Shown piece by piece: positions 1 to 16,000 of a stretch of 64,000 bases of DNA. The notes beneath the pieces are model-generated. The model had not been told where the DNA came from. It did not search any database and saw only the letters and a program-made list of their open reading frames with translations. This DNA is from Siphonodentalium dalli (taxonomy: Eukaryota > Mollusca > Scaphopoda > Gadilida > Siphonodentaliidae): assembly GCA_032622095.1 (NCBI GenBank), contig CP136069.1:40524194-40588193 (forward strand), written 5' to 3'. Every line of letters begins with the position of its first letter. Position 1 is the first letter of the stretch. The position numbers and the translations under genes were made by a program.

Positions 1-117
1 CGAAAATAGAGCGCTGAATACACCACTTCTTGTGACTGGTACTGTACGCGTGTTATAGTACAGTAATGTTATACTGTCGATACTTTGGACAACACCGCCA
101 TGTCAACATATAACGAC

Positions 118-123
118 TTTATT
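118..123 (-). terminator. Possible polyadenylation signal of the nrf-6-like gene
   Basis: AATAAA on the minus strand, about 470 nt beyond the stop codon at 594. It is the first canonical hexamer in that direction. Inference only. Confidence 0.35.
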
Positions 124-593
124 GAGTTATAGCAACAAAGCCATGCAGATTGCAACATCTATGCTTCACAGGAGATAAATGAGTATATTATAGAACCCAT
201 ATTCGGTGTGATTTACCGAGAAACCGACGAATAACTGCCTGAAAACAAATCTTGCTACTCGTTTTTTAGGCACGATCTTATTTTGTGCTGTTGTTATTTT
301 TCTGCGCGTTGCCGAGACAATAACACATTTATACTCAACATTCCGACTTATTTTCTCTTTCTCTGCATCGAATTATAGTACACATAATTATTTCAGTTCA
401 CCCATAATACTTCTGGTTATCGAGGTTCAATTATGCACAAAAAAAAATATAAATCCCCCGATAAGCAACATTGGACAGAATGCGATTTTGCTTTATGGTA
501 TATCGGAGAAATCAGCCCATGCGAAATCAGCTCCATTATTACACGATGGACAGAAGCATACATTTTGCGTAAGATACATGTAATCTTTATATG

Positions 594-737
594 TTATATG
601 TCCGGAGCTCGTAGAGCTGGTGCCTTCTTTTCGTGGAAAAAGGCTCGGCCAATAGATATCCATGGTGACTCGAATGCCAAGCAGATAACGAAAGCGGCCA
701 TGTATGAAAGTGGGAGAACGCCCAGGTAAACAAAGAT
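594..737 (-). CDS. nrf-6-like gene exon l (terminal exon)
   Basis: 144 nt including TAA at 596-594. Acceptor TTCTTTTTACTTTCAG. Encodes IFVYLGVLPLSYMAAFVICL, then AFESPWISIGRAFFHEKKAP and ALRAPDI. This is the last membrane helix plus the LAFExPw ... lek family ending with a short basic tail. The overlapping plus-strand open frame of 98 codons is its shadow. Confidence 0.93.
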   Translation of the reverse strand: MFVYLGVLPLSYMAAFVICLAFESPWISIGRAFFHEKKAPALRAPDI

Positions 738-3700
738 CTGAAAGTAAAAAGAATATATCACATTAGTTTGTATTCATACAAGTACAAAAATAGTACATGT
801 ACATGACATTCTACGGTGGCTGATTTAGGACATACAAAAATAATTTGATTTCGAAATTTCGACATAACAAAATCTCGAACTTTTGAGTAATTAACTTTAT
901 ATATTTTCGTTCTTTGTAGTAATACATTCACATCACATGCAACATGCAACTCAAATGGAGAGAAATGACCTTATCTTATTTGGATTGCCGCACAACTATA
1001 GATGAAAAATTTAGTCCCATGCAACCCAACCCCCACCGAGCTAGTGTTATACCGATTGGCATGCTATTTAACACAAGAGAAAGATACACATATAATCTCC
1101 ATATCTCGATTGCCTGTGCTCGGTAGCTGATATTCGGTGCCATGGACTCGAGGACTATGACTGTCTTATCTGGGTCGGGGTGGACAATGGTCGAACATTC
1201 TTTGGCCGAGTTTAATGTTCACCTAGATCATGCGACGAATCTCTAGTCAGGTTACACCGGTATAGATGAAATTCCACTAGTTCAAAACATGTGAACGTTT
1301 TTATGTTCTGCCCGTTCTAATGGGGAACTTTGTATCATCGAACAAGCCCCACACACATATAGAAGCATATAGAAGCATATAGAAGCATATAGAAGAGTGT
1401 CGTCTGCTCATGTTTGTCTGATCGGTGAAATTATAAAATTGTTAAAATTATAATAAAATTATTAAAATTGTAAAAACTTGTTAGGCCAATGCATTCTCTT
1501 ATATATGCGAGGCGACCTATGGTCGACTCGCATATATAAGAGAATGCATTGGCACAGGGCCGTTCTGTATTATTGTATAGTACTTCTGACTTAGTAAACT
1601 GTTTCACAATAGGATGGTCTCCAGTTTCTAATACAAACTGTCGAAATTGAAACCCTATTCGTCAGCTTGTGGTTAAGAATTCATCGTTACTTGTAGCAAC
1701 CACATGCACGACCACATGCCGTGCCATGGTTGTTTATACTTTAGGGGCAGGTGAATGACGTCATATAATTTGTTCTTTATCGATCACTGATATTTTACGA
1801 TTGCGGGTGTAAATTTTGGAGAAAATTTCACGTGACTTCCGTTCAGCAACTGTGAGGAGATTGCTAACGCGTGGAATCGGCAATGGACCAACGAGGTGAA
1901 TATAAAATTGGCTACTTCACAACTTCCGAAGAATGCCCATGTGATTTAGGCATATTAGTTTCATGTAGACCAATTTGGTTGTTTATCTTAATCAAAACCA
2001 GCGAATATGCCATGGTACGGTTCATGGCCTCATTTACGTCAAATTGGCTTTGCGGGCCAGAATCAAAATGATATTGCACAACCCATGACATGTCTTATTA
2101 TGTCTTCTTCATCGGTGCCACTGCATGAAGTTGCACAAATTATTCTTAGCGTTATTTCGCTGATGAAAAGCTAATTCGAGGCACATCGTGTCGCGTACGC
2201 TTCGTATTAGAATGTATACATAACTTGATGACATGGTGCCCTAACTGTAATCGTAACTGCTAACCGCGAGTTTACGAAACCTCTCCATTAGCTGGTTGAT
2301 TTCTGAAGCACAAGATTATCTTCAGATATATGGATAACTCATTTTCATGTGAGGCGAAAGTGGACAGGACATATATGTACGATGTTTCACATTCTCGTCT
2401 ATACATATAGCTCGTCCTATGTATGTCTGTGTGTGCGGCTGTCTGATCTTTGTGACGATGTTTCACATTCTCATCTATACATATAGCTCGTCCTATGTAT
2501 GTCTGCGTGTGCGGCTGTCTGACCTTTGTGACGATGTTTCACATTCTCGTCTATACATATAGCTCGTCCTATGTATGTCTGTCTGTGCGGCTGTCTGATC
2601 TTTGTGACGATGTTTCACATTCTCGTATCTACATATAGCTCGTCCTATGTATGTATGTCTGTGTGTGCGGCTGTCTGATCTTTGTGACGATGTTTCACAT
2701 TCTCGTCTATACATATAGCTCGTCCTATGTATGTCTGTGTGTGCGGATGTCTGATCTTTGTGACGATGTTTCACATTCTCGTCTATACATATAGCTATGT
2801 ATGTCTGTGTGTGCGGCTGTCTGTGTGTGCGACTGTCTGTGTGTGCGGCTGTCTGTGTGCGGCTGTATGTGTATGCGGCTGTCTGTGTGTGCGGCTGTCT
2901 GTGTGTGTGGCTGTCTGATCTTTGTGAAGATTTTCGCTCGTTTATAAAATTTCAAACCTAAATATTAGATCAACTTGCATCCATATCAATAAATACTCGA
3001 AGGTTTTTTACTCTCTCTGTTGAAATATGCGATGAATGTCTATTATATTTTCTTACACCCATTATGGATTTTGTGATGGAATAAACACATACAATTATTT
3101 TTTCTAATACTTTCACCGTCATTTTGACGGGAAATCCCCTATACGCCACTTTTTAAATATTTAAACCACGTGCATTCGACTCCTGATATTGGATATGATT
3201 AGGTATACGTTTGATGGTAATCGGCAACTAAACAAATGCACCGCCATCTCTCACCCATGCAAACGAATGTTTTATCAATGTCAGTGCCCCGCTCCCCCTC
3301 CATGCACCCCTAACCCGAACGGCGCCATATCATGGAGATGGTTATGTCTAAGTTTGTTGGAAATAGGCGACAAATTTTAATGGCACCATTATCTTGCTCG
3401 TAAAAAGTTAGCCCCGTTAGACCCCTTCGGTGTCATCTAGATGGTCCCGCGTGAAGTTATATAGAATACAGACAGAAATTCACAAATATAGGCACCAAAT
3501 GTGGAGTCTTTAACCCGCACGATTTGATTCCTCATATAATTGGAGAAGAACGTGAATGAATTAAGCAGTAAATATATTTTGTACCAGTTTTGGTGACACT
3601 TCCCTCACTGTACCTGACTCTTTTGATATATTTAAACCACACAAGTAGACTCATTGCGTATAAAAATTGGTAGAATTCGGCGAATAAAAACATTTCATAT

Positions 3701-6700
3701 CAAATTTAGTGCCGCCATCTGTCACAAAAACGGCACCAATTTGGCGTATTTAAAGCACACGATTAGATTACTCGTATCACGGAGAAGAATCTGTATGAAT
3801 TTGGTGAAAATCGGCGCTAAATATATTGTTTAACAATATATGTGTCCCCCCCCCCATGCACCTCTGACTGTAATGACGACACTTTTGACACCTTTTAGCC
3901 ACAATATTACCAAGGAGATGATTGTGTATAAGTTTGGTGGTACTCGGCGACTAAAACAATTTCTTATCAACTTTAGTCCCCCATTCCTCATCCAAATGGC
4001 ACCAATTTAGCTTCTTTAAATCACACGATTAGGTTCCTTGTTTCGTGGAGAAGAATGTGTATCAATTTTGTGGAAATAAACCCTAAAAATATTTTTATCA
4101 ATTCTGGTGCCCCTCTCTCTCCCCTTCTATGCGCCCCTGACTCGAACGGCGCATTATTGAAATATTTAAACCACACTATTAGATTCCTGATATCATGTCG
4201 ACGATTATGAATAAGTTTGGTGGAAATCGGCCACAAAAAGTTTTGCTGCCCCTCCCCTGTTTCGCCCCTGACAACAACATCGTCACATTAGATATCAAGG
4301 AGATGATTATGTAAAAGTTTTGTGGTATTCGGCGACTAAACACATTCGTATGAGATTTACATCTTGTGCCCCCATATCTTACGCAAATGGCACCAGTTTG
4401 GAATTTTTAAATGACATGATTAGATTTATGTTATCACACGGAGAAGAATATGTATCAATTTGGTGGAAATCTGCATGCGCTAAAAATTGTGTTAATCAAT
4501 GTTGTCGCCCCTCTCCCATCCGTGCACCCTGACTCGAACGGCGCATTAAACCACATAATTAGAGTCCTGATAGCATGGGGATGATTATGTATACGTTTGG
4601 TGGTGATAAACAAAACTCTCACACGGTTATAGATTACTCGTATCAGTCAAGAATGTGCGTCAATTTGATGGAAATGGGCGTTAACAATATTTTTTATTTT
4701 GGTGCCCCTCTCCCTTCCGTGCCCTTACTTCTGGCTCGAACGCGCCCATTTGTGTCATATTTAACCCCACAGTTAGACTCCTGATGTCATGGAGATGATT
4801 ATGTATACGTTTGGTGGTAACCGACAACTAAACAAATTCCTATCAAATTTAGTGGCCCACCCCCAATCTCTCACACAAGGCGGCACCAATTTAGCGTCTT
4901 TAAATCACACTATTATATTCCCCCTAGCATAGAGAAGAATGTGTATAAAGTTGGTGGAAATCGGCGTTAAAAATATTTTTTTTAACAATTTTGGTGCCCC
5001 ACTAACCTACCCCTGACTCGAATGACGCCACACAGACAGACATTTGGAAATACATATATAGATATAGCTCTTACCGTATGGATGTCCGTAAGATAGAACA
5101 AGGTCCTTCTTCCGTAGTAACTGACCATTAACACGACGGGGTGGATTAAAAAGACCATGTAACTCATTCTGCTGACCGGAACGAAGGCCTTCCAAGACAT
5201 CAAACCATTAGCGGGACCTGAAAGCATCATATGTGTTGTGAAAGACGTATAATAAATGCTTCTCGTAATCTGTTTATTTGTTTTCTATCAGTGTTCGAAA
5301 TGCAACTGGGGGGGGGGGGGGGGCTGTGTGTATATACACATTCTTGGAGGCCATACAATATAACAAACCTAATGCATGTAAACACAAGAAAACCATAGTC
5401 AGATATGGTAACGCCCTCAAGATCCTACTATTAGCCATCTATACAATATAACAACTTTAATGTGGTGATTGTGAAAAATCTGTATACAGGTAACGCCTGT
5501 GTAGTTGATTACATGTGATATATATTTTTAATTTCATTGGAAATAGTGGTCTGAATAGCTCATGAAATAGCATGCAAAAATTTGCGATCTTCGTAACATG
5601 GATGAAGTACGCAAACACCGAACACGTTACTAATCACATTTAGTATCCAATTACGCAAATACCGAGTATGTTTTAATCAAATTTAGTCCACCACATCCTG
5701 CGACAGGGTCAGATATACTTGCCAATATACACCCTGGGAGGGCGTAATGCTGATGCAAGAATGGCCTCAGGTAATGCACTCCTGATATGACATCTCACAA
5801 GGATTAATTAAAATACATCTATGGTTACTGAGGGTAAATTAAAATAAGGTCACACACAGAGAGGGTAATTCAAATATGGTCCGATGAGGGTAAATTAAAA
5901 TATGGTCACATCACGGCTAAATAAAATATGGTCACATGAGGGATAATTAATATATGGTCCAATGAGGGTTAATACAAAATATGGTCCCATGATGGTTAAT
6001 TAAAATTTGACCTTGTATGCATGTTAATTAAAATATGGTCCAATGAGGGTTAATACAAATATGGACCCATTGGGGGGGGGGGGGTAATTGAAATATGGTC
6101 CCATTAAGGTCAATAAAATATTTTAACATGACTTAATTAAAGAATAAATATATGATCCCATTATGAGGGTTAATTAAAATTAATATATGGTGTCACCAGT
6201 GTTGACTAAACTACAGTCCGACTGGGATGGGGTGAAATACAATATAGTCCCATGAGGGTCAATTAAAATAAATATGGTCCAATGTGGACTAATTATAATA
6301 TGCCCCTCCCCCATGAGGATCAATTAAAACATGGTCACAAGATGGGGGATAATTTCTGAACATTCTTCAATTCATATAGCATTCTGATATATCCTCGGTA
6401 CACATATAAATAAAAATGATGCTTAGAATTAGGCCACATTGTATGTTAAACAACCAATGTGAAGGGTAAGTGTTGGAACTTTTCTTAATAACATCTCTAT
6501 CCATAGCTCCGATATATTCCGCATACAAAGAAATGAAAAGTCAATATTTACAAACAGCACGAAGAAGTAACGTGGGAATTGGTGAATAATTACCATCCCA
6601 ATTCATTTGGAATATAACACGCCGATATTTGTCGCATATAACTAAATGAAAAAGTTCACTAAACGATATTAAATAACATGTTAAACACCGATATAAACAA

Positions 6701-9700
6701 ATACCTCGTAGGATTCATGTTCGAGTTAAATTTCTTATACAATCGTCAAATCCCGTGAAGTATATAAGTAGATAACATTCCGATTTATGTCACGTGAAAA
6801 TAAACGAAAGATGTTCAAATAACAATGCAACAAAGCAGGTTACAGAACAATATAAACACATAACGCGCAGCGCGCTAATGGTTAACGCGCGAATTCCCGT
6901 TATAATTAATCGGCTCGCACTTCTTGGCATGCGAATACCAAACCATGGGTCCATCAAGCATGTCTCGAGAGACGCCCGTTGCATGAAATAATAATGTAAA
7001 CGACAATAAACGAAATTGAAATTCCCAACTACACCTTTTACCGGACTCGGCCTCGGGGTAGCACTAGAACTTTTAATGTGTCCCAAAAATCCCCATTTCT
7101 TAAATAAAACATCCATACGTCCATTGATTGCCAAGAAACAGTAGCTGATTATACACCCGGAGGGCGAATTAGTGGTGACTGGTCGTGTTGACTGGGTACA
7201 GGCAAGCCTGCAATTAGTGAGTCTGTCATTTATAGAATGAGTTCCCAGAGGGTGAATTTAGTGACGCTATCCCGCATAGCGGGCTAGCGTCATCAAATTC
7301 ACCCACTGTGGATCTCATTCTTCTTATGTCTTATCTTCTGGGAAGTATCTATAGTATCAAATTAACATTGTTTTTAGTTTCTTTTTCCCTTCTCTTCGGT
7401 GTCGATATCTACTAATTTGAAGATACAAAATTACTCGTGACTAGTGGGTAAACATCACCAACTTCAACTGGGGAACATTAATCTGATCGTAGGTCTCCCA
7501 TAGCATTTGAGGCCTAAGCAGAATGAAGTCCCAACATAACTACACCAATTTGTTCTACCCCTTGAAATCCGAGCCGGGAAAATAATACATTGTAATTAAC
7601 ATAATGGTAATTACAATTAGAAAATCCATGTAGACATTTAATTTCGTGAATTGTGATCTTATGAAATTACCGGGTATGACTTTAATTCAGCATTATTGCT
7701 TTACACTCTGAGAAAAAAGTTCCAAATTTAGTTCCATGGAGAACCCAATACCATCATAGAATTAATCAGTTTTGTGCCACACTTCTTTGGTTCCATCCGG
7801 AACCAACTCCTTAGTTAATTATGCATAGAACCCACATAATCCAAGGTTTGTGTGGGAACTCGACCTAGCTTAAATTCCCTTGTCTAAAATTTAATAATCT
7901 GTCAACGCATTTGGGGTTAAGATGATATGGAGAACTATATGAAATAGCAATGGACGCATGCCTAGATAGTTTTCCACTATATTTGGACTGAAATATTTGG
8001 ATTTCGGGCGGGGGGTAACTCTATTCATCATATCACAAATAGGAGAAACAAAGTATTGCACAATAACGTTATAAAATATAATTCGATATTCCCTTCAGAC
8101 ATCATCGGGAAAACCCGATAGACAAAGCAGCTTAGATTGGTTCTCACATCAGGACACAATTTAGAAACAAGTTTGGTTCCACGTGGAACCAGAATGTCTG
8201 TTGTGTACTTAATTTGGTTCTTTATTTTGGTTCTTCTTGAATAACCAATTATGGGTCATTGGAAGATTTCAAGAAAGGCATAGACTCATATTGCTATGCC
8301 CGTAAATACAGCCATGATTTTGAAGACCAGTGACATTTAATTTCATTTCTGATGTATGATATTTAACTGATCCGGGACAAACAGCCAGAGGCTCGTTCTG
8401 GTTATATTTGATATGTTGGGTACTTTCTTTGGTTCTCCTAATGGGACACACCAGGAAACCAGTTTTGGTTCTTCGGGGAACCAAATTTTCTCTGTTTTTA
8501 TGACAAATCCATTTATTCAATAGTATATGTTTACACTAATTAACCTTATATTAATTGTAATATGCTTACACTAAATGCGTATACAAAAATTTCCCGTCAT
8601 GATGCCGAATGGGATAATGCTAAATGACGATAAATGTGACTGCGAAGACGACGATGGCGGTAGTGGTGATGACGACGATGGTGGTGGTGGTGGTGACGAA
8701 ATTACATGATGTATTCAACTTTTTCGAGCCGATTAAGGTTTTCTCTGCTTACGAGCATAACATTTCCCCGGGTATTCAATTCATTTTCATAACGCATTCG
8801 GCTCTTAAAAGTCACCAAAATCATGTCGAGGTGGAATCTTCACCTTCTGTGAAATACATTATCAAACAGTTATTAACTAAGGTGATGTTTACACATAGCC
8901 GGTGAAGCCGTTACCCGGCGAACCCGTTAGCCGGCGAAGGTTGGGCAGAGTGTTTACACATCGCCGGCGAAGATACGCATATATTCATGTGTCTCCTTTA
9001 CTTGTTAATAGTTTTCGTTTTAGTTCTCACTGAACTGCAATATGATATTGCTGTACACCTGTAAACATCTAGCCGCTTCCTGTTAGAGATATGGTTGGGC
9101 AGTATAGTGAAATGAAACTTTTTAGAAATGGAAATGCCGAAATTATTAATATCCAACTCAAACTTTCAGGTATTGCTATTGGTAATTTTATAGATATTTA
9201 AAAAACATTGTTAATAGTTTGTTTGGGTTCACATACAGCCTGTGAAGTGAGTGTCGCACCAAAAGCATGGCCATTGTCAGTTTTAAGATCTTTTCGTCGC
9301 ATACATTTACAAATTGGTGTCTAATGATTCGGATTGGATTTTATATTATATATATAAGTTTCAACATCGCGAATCAAATGTGACACATTTTCCGTTTGCA
9401 CATTATACAATAAAATATGTTTTTCATTTTACTCGGGCGTTCACCATGTCCATGTATATAGGGCCGTGGCGATGGGGGTGTCTCCTCCCAACTTTAATCA
9501 AAATATTCAAAAGCTGGAAATTTCATACCTGACACGGCAATAGTTGGACATTTGACATCAGCAACATGTTGAAATTGTTCTCATAGTTTTATTTTCAACA
9601 ATTTGTTATTGGTGATTTCTTTAGGCAACATTTGCTTATTTTTTTACCAAATTGTTGGACTGAAATGACCATCAGTTGGAAAAGATCCAACCTTATTAGA

Positions 9701-9981
9701 GGTGCGTCAAGTTTGGAAAATGTCCAACAAAAAAAAATTGGAAATTTTAAGGCTGGATGCTAGGATTTTGCAATTTTCAGGGTTCAGATTAAAACAAATT
9801 ATAACACCTGGCCATAACCACAGTCGGTCGATAAATTCCAAAGATGAACAGTCCCACACCTCCAAATCAGGCCATCTAGACCCGTCCCTGTGTAAATATG
9901 TCCATGGCGCACTCAGATTTAGATTATTGAACTAATTGTCCATTGCGTTTGAATCCACAGAAACGTGCCATCCCATTTCTT

Positions 9982-10017
<36 letters not shown>

Positions 10018-13000
10018 ACATACATGTACGGTGTGACTAAACACCGCCCGGACCAGCCCGGACCAGCCCGGACCAGCCCGGACCAGCCCGGAACCCCCAT
10101 ATGGACTATATGAGTGATTGTAAGGGCAATATAAGTGCAGGGGTGTCATGGAAACCCACTCAGGGTCGCTATTAACCCTCAAAATGCCGGCATCGGCGAA
10201 AATGTTCGCCGCGAAATGAAGCTAACAGCCCGGACCGCCCCTGCTGCGTCCAGGTGGGATTTTAGTATCCATACCTGTGCGGGGGTGTTAATGAAACCCA
10301 AATACGCACGGAGAGTGGTCAAGGTCAAACGGAAGTGCCGCTTATTAACCCCTAAACTTCCCAGATTCAGCCAGAATTAAAAAATTGCGCCCCCAATAAA
10401 CAAATTCACAGCCCGGACCCCCTTAATGTCCTCGTACTTCTAATAACTCCTTACATATGTGTTGTGGATCTACCCTCGACTAGACTCAAGAAGATTCAAG
10501 GGCGAGTCGCCCACGAATGCCTGGCAATTAACCCCCAAAATGCCGCCATCGCCGATTATGTTTACCCATAACGACGCTGACAGCCCGGACCATCCAAGTC
10601 CAGCCCGGACCCCCCATATGGACTATATGAGTGATTTTAATGGCAATATAAGTGCAGGGGTGTCATGGAAACCCACTCAGGGTTGCTATTAAACCTCAAA
10701 ATGCCGGCATCGGCGAAAATGTTCGCCGTGAAATGAAGCTAACAGCCCGGACCGCCCCTGCTGCGTCCAGGTATGATTTTAGTATCGATTCATGTACGAG
10801 GGTGTTAATGAAACCCAAATACGCACGGAGAGTGGTCAAGGTCAAACGGAAGAGCCGCTTATTAACCCCTAAACTTCCCAGATTCAGCCAGAATTAAAAA
10901 ATTGCGCCCCCAATAAACAAATTCACAGCCCGGACCCCCTTAATGTCCTCGTACTTCTAATAACTCCTTACATATGTGTTGTGGAACTACCCTCGACTAG
11001 ACTCAAGAAGATTCAAGGGCGAGTCGCCCACGAATGCCTGGCAATTAACCCCCAAAATGCCGCCATCGCCGATTATGTTTACCCATAACGACGCTGACAG
11101 CCCGGACCATCCAAGTCCAGCCCGGACCCCCCATATGGACTATATGAGTGATTTTAATGGCAATATAAGTGCAGGGGTGTCATGGAAACCCACTCAGGGT
11201 TGCTATTAACCCTCAAAATGCCGGCATCGGCGAAAATGTTCGCCGTGAAATGAAGCTAACAGCCCGGACCGCCCCTGCTGCATCCAGGTATGATTTTAGT
11301 ATCGATTCATGTACGAGGGTGTTAATGAAACCCAAATACGCACGGAGAGTGGTCAAGGTCAAACGGAAGTGCCGCTTATTAACCCCTAAACTTCCCAGAT
11401 TCAGCCAGAATTAAAAAATTGCGCCCCCAATAAACAAATTCACAGCCCGGACCACCTTAATGTCCTCGTACTTCTAATAACTCCTTACATATGTGTTGTG
11501 GAACTACCCTCGACTAGACTCAAGAAGATTCAAGGGCGAGTCGCCCACGAATGCCTGGCAATTAACCCCCAAAATGCCGCCATCGCCGATTATGTTTACC
11601 GATAACGACGCTGACAGCCCGGACCAGCCCGGACCATCCAAGTCCAGCCCGGACCCCCCATATGGACTATATGAGTGATTTTAATGGCAATATAAGTGCA
11701 GGGGTGTCATGGAAACCCACTCAGGGTTGCTATTAACCCTCAAAATGCGGCATCGGCGAAAATGTTCGCCACGAAATGAAGCTAACAGCCCGGACCGCCC
11801 CTGCTGCGTCCAGGTGGGATTTTAGTATCCATACCTGTGTGGGGGTGTTAATGAAACCCAAATACGCACGGAGAGTGGTCAAGGTCAAACGGAAGTGCCG
11901 CTTATTAACCCCTAAACTTCCCAGATTCAGCCAGAATTAAAAAATTGCGCCCCCAATAAACAAATTCACAGCCCGGACCCCCTTAATGTCCTCGTACTTC
12001 TAATAACTCCTTACATATGTGTTGTGGAACTACCCTCGACTAGAGTCAAGAAGATTCAAGGGCGAGTCGCCCACGAATGCCTGGCAATTAACCCCCAAAA
12101 TGCCGCCATCTCCGATTATGTTTACCGATAACGACGCTGACAGCCAGGACCAGCCCGGACCATCCAAGTCCAGCCCGGACCCCCCATATGGACTATATGA
12201 GTGATTTTAATGGCAATATAAGTGCAGGGGTGTCATGGAAACCCACTCAGGGTTGCTATTAACCCTCAAAATGCCGGCATCGGCGAAAATGTTCGCCGTG
12301 AAATGAAGCTAACAGCCCGGACCGCCCCTGCTGCATCCAGGTATGATTTTAGTATCGATTCATGTACGAGGGTGTTAATGAAACCCAAATACGCACGGAG
12401 AGTGGTCAAGGTCAAACGGAAGTGCCGCTTATTAACCCCTAAACTTCCCAGATTCAGCCAGAATTAAAAAATTGCGCCCCCAATAAACAAATTCACAGCC
12501 CGGACCCCCTTAATGTCCTCGTACTTCTAATAACTCCTTACATATGTGTTGTGGAACTACCCTCGACTAGAGTCAAGAAGATTCAAGGGCGAGTCGCCCA
12601 CGAATGCCTGGCAATTAACCCCCAAAATGCCGCCATCGCCGATTATGTTTACCGATAACGACGCTGACAGCCAGGACCAGCCCGGACCATCCAAGTCCAG
12701 CCCGGACCCCCCATATGGACTATATGAGTGATTTTAATGGCAATATAAGTGCAGGGGTGTCATGGAAACCCACTCAGGGTTGCTATTAACCCTCAAAATG
12801 CCGGCATCGGCGAAAAATGTTCGCCACGAAATGAAGCTAACAGCCCGGACCGCCCCTGCTGCGTCCAGGTGGGATTTTAGTATCCATACCTGTGCGGGGG
12901 TGTTAATGAAACCCAAATACGCACGGAGAGTGGTCAAGGTCAAACGGAAGTGCCGCTTATTAACCCCTAAACTTCCCAGATTCAGCCAGAATTAAAAAAT

Positions 13001-16000
13001 TGCGCCCCCAATAAACAAATTCACAGCCCGGACCCCCTTAATGTCCTCGTACTTCTAATAACTCCTTACATATGTGTTGTGGAACTACCTTCGACTAGAC
13101 TCAAGAAGATTCAAGGGCGAGTCGCCCACGAATGCCTGGCAATTAACCCCCCAAAATGCCGCCATCGCCGATTATGTTTACCCATAACGACGCTGACAGC
13201 CCGGACCATCCAAGTCCAGCCCGGACCCCCCATATGGACTATATGAGTGATTTTAATGGCAATATAAGTGCAGGGGTGTCATGGAAACCCACTCAGGGTT
13301 GCTATTAACCCTCAAAATGCCGGCATCGGCGAAGATGTTCGCCGTGAAATGAAGCTAACAGCCCGGACCGCCCCTGCTGCGTCCAGGTATGATTTTAGTA
13401 TCGATTCATGTACGAGGGTGTTAATGAAACCCAAATACGCACGGAGAGTGGTCAAGGTCAAACGGAAGTGCCGCTTATTAACCCCTAAACTTCCCAGATT
13501 CAGCCAGAATTAAAAAATTGCGCCCCCAATAAACAAATTCACAGCCCGGACCCCCTTAATGTCCTCGTACTTCTAATAACTCCTTACATATGTGTTGTGG
13601 AACTACCCTCGACTAGACTCAAGAAGATTCAAGGGCGAGTCGCCCACGAATGCCTGGCAATTAACCCCCAAAATGCCGCCATCGCCGATTATGTTTACCC
13701 ATAACGACGCTGACAGCCCGGACCATCCAAGTCCAGCCCGGACCCCCCATATGGACTATATGAGTGATTTTAATGGCAATATAAGTGCAGGGGTGTCATG
13801 GAAACCCACTCAGGGTTGCTATTAACCCTCAAAATGCCGGCATCGGCGAAAATGTTCGCCGTGAAATGAAGCTAACAGCCCGGACCGCCCCTGCTGCGTC
13901 CAGGTATGATTTTAGTATCGATTCATGTACGAGGGTGTTAATGAAACCCAAATACGCACGGAGAGTGGTCAAGGTCAAACGGAATTGCCGCTTATTAACC
14001 CCTAAACTTCCCAGATTCAGCCAGAATTAAAAAATTGCGCCCCCAATAAACAAATTCACAGCCCGGACCCCCTTATTGTCCTCGTACTTCTAATAACTCC
14101 TTACATATGTATTGTGGAACTACCCTCGACTAGACTCAAGAAGATTCAAGGGCGAGTCGCCCACGAATGCCTGGCAATTAACCCCCAAAATGCCGCCATC
14201 GCCGATTATGTTTACCCATAACGACGCTGACAGCCCGGACCATCCAAGTCCAGCCCGGACCCCCCATATGGACTATATGAGTGATTTTAATGGCAATATA
14301 AGTGCAGGGGTGTCATGGAAACCCACTCAGGGTTGCTATTAACCCTCAAAATGCCGGCATCGGCGAAAATGTTCGCCGTGAAATGAAGCTAACAGCCGGA
14401 CCGCCCCTGCTGCATCCAGATATGATTTTAGTATCGATTCATGTACGAGGGTGTTAATGAAACCCAAATACGCACGGAGAGTGGTCAAGGTCAAACGGAA
14501 GTGCCGCTTATTAACCCCTAAACTTCCCAGATTCAGCCAGAATTAAAAAATTGCGCCCCCAATAAACAAATTCACAGCCCGGACCCCCTTAATGTCCTCG
14601 TACTTCTAATAACTCCTTACATATGTGTTGTGGAACTACCCTCGACTAGACTCAAGAAGATTCAAGGGCGAGTCGCCCACGAATGCCTGGCAATTAACCC
14701 CCAAAATGCCGCCATCGCCGATTATGTTTACCCATAACGACGCTGACAGCCCGGACCATCCAAGTCCAGCCCGGACCCCCCATATGGACTGTATGAGTGA
14801 TTTTAATGGCAATATAAGTGCAGGGGTGTCATGGAAACCCACTCAGGGTTGCTATTAACCCTCAAAATGCCGGCATCGGCGAAAATGTTCGCCGTGAAAT
14901 GAAGCTAACAGCCCGGACCGCCCCTGCTGCGTCCAGGTATGATTTTAGTATCGATTCATGTACGAGGGTGTTAATGAAACCCAAATACGCACGGAGAGTG
15001 GACAAGGTCAAACGGAAGTGCCGCTTATTTGGGAAGTTTAGGGGTTAATAAGCGGCACTTCCGTTTGACCTTGACCACTCTCCGTGCGTATTTGGGTTTC
15101 ATTAACACCCTCGTACATGAATCGATACTAAAATCATACCTGGACGCAGCAGGGGCGGTCCGGGCTGTTAGCTTCATTTCACGGCGAACATTTTCGCCGA
15201 TGCCGGCATTTTGAGGGTTAATAGCAACCCTGAGTGGGTTTCCATGACACCCCTGCACTTATATTGCCATTAAAATCACTCATATAGTCCATATGGGGGG
15301 GGGGGGGGGGTCCGGGCTGGACTTGGATGGTCCGGGCTGTCAGCGTCGTTATGGGTAAACATAATCGGCGATGGCGGCATTTTGGGGGTTAATTGCCAGG
15401 CATTCGTGGGCGACTCGCCATTGAATCTTCTTGAGTCTAGTCGAAGGTAGTTCCACAACACATATGTAAGGAGTTATTAGAAGTACGAGGACATTAAGGG
15501 GGTCCGGGCTGTGAATTTGTTTATTGGGGGAACAATTTTTTAATTCTGGCTGAATCTGGGTAGTTTAAGGGTTAATAAGCGGCACTTCCGTTTGACCTTG
15601 ACCACTCTCCGTGCGTATTTGGGTTTCATTAGCACCCCCGTACAGGTATGGATACTAAAATCCCACCTGGACGCAGCAGGGGCGGTCCGGGCTGTTAGCT
15701 TCATTTCGCGGCGAACATTTTCGCCGATGCCGGCATTTTGAGGGTTAATAGCAACCCTGAGTGGGTTTCCATGACACCCCTGCACTTATATTGCCATTAA
15801 AATCACTCATATAGTCCATATGGGGGGTCCGGGCTGGACTTGGATGGTCCGGGCTGGTCCGGGCTGTCAGCGTCGTTATGGGTAAACATAATCGGCGATG
15901 GCGGCATTTTGGGGGTTAATTGCCAGGCATTCGTGGGCGACTCGCCCTTGAATCTTCTTGAGTCTAGTCGAGGGTAGTTCCACAACACATATGTAAGGAG

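Noticed and set aside
2493-2955. His/Thr-rich minus frames of 93 and 76 codons
   Set aside because: Translation of the 76-bp and 16-bp tandem repeats.
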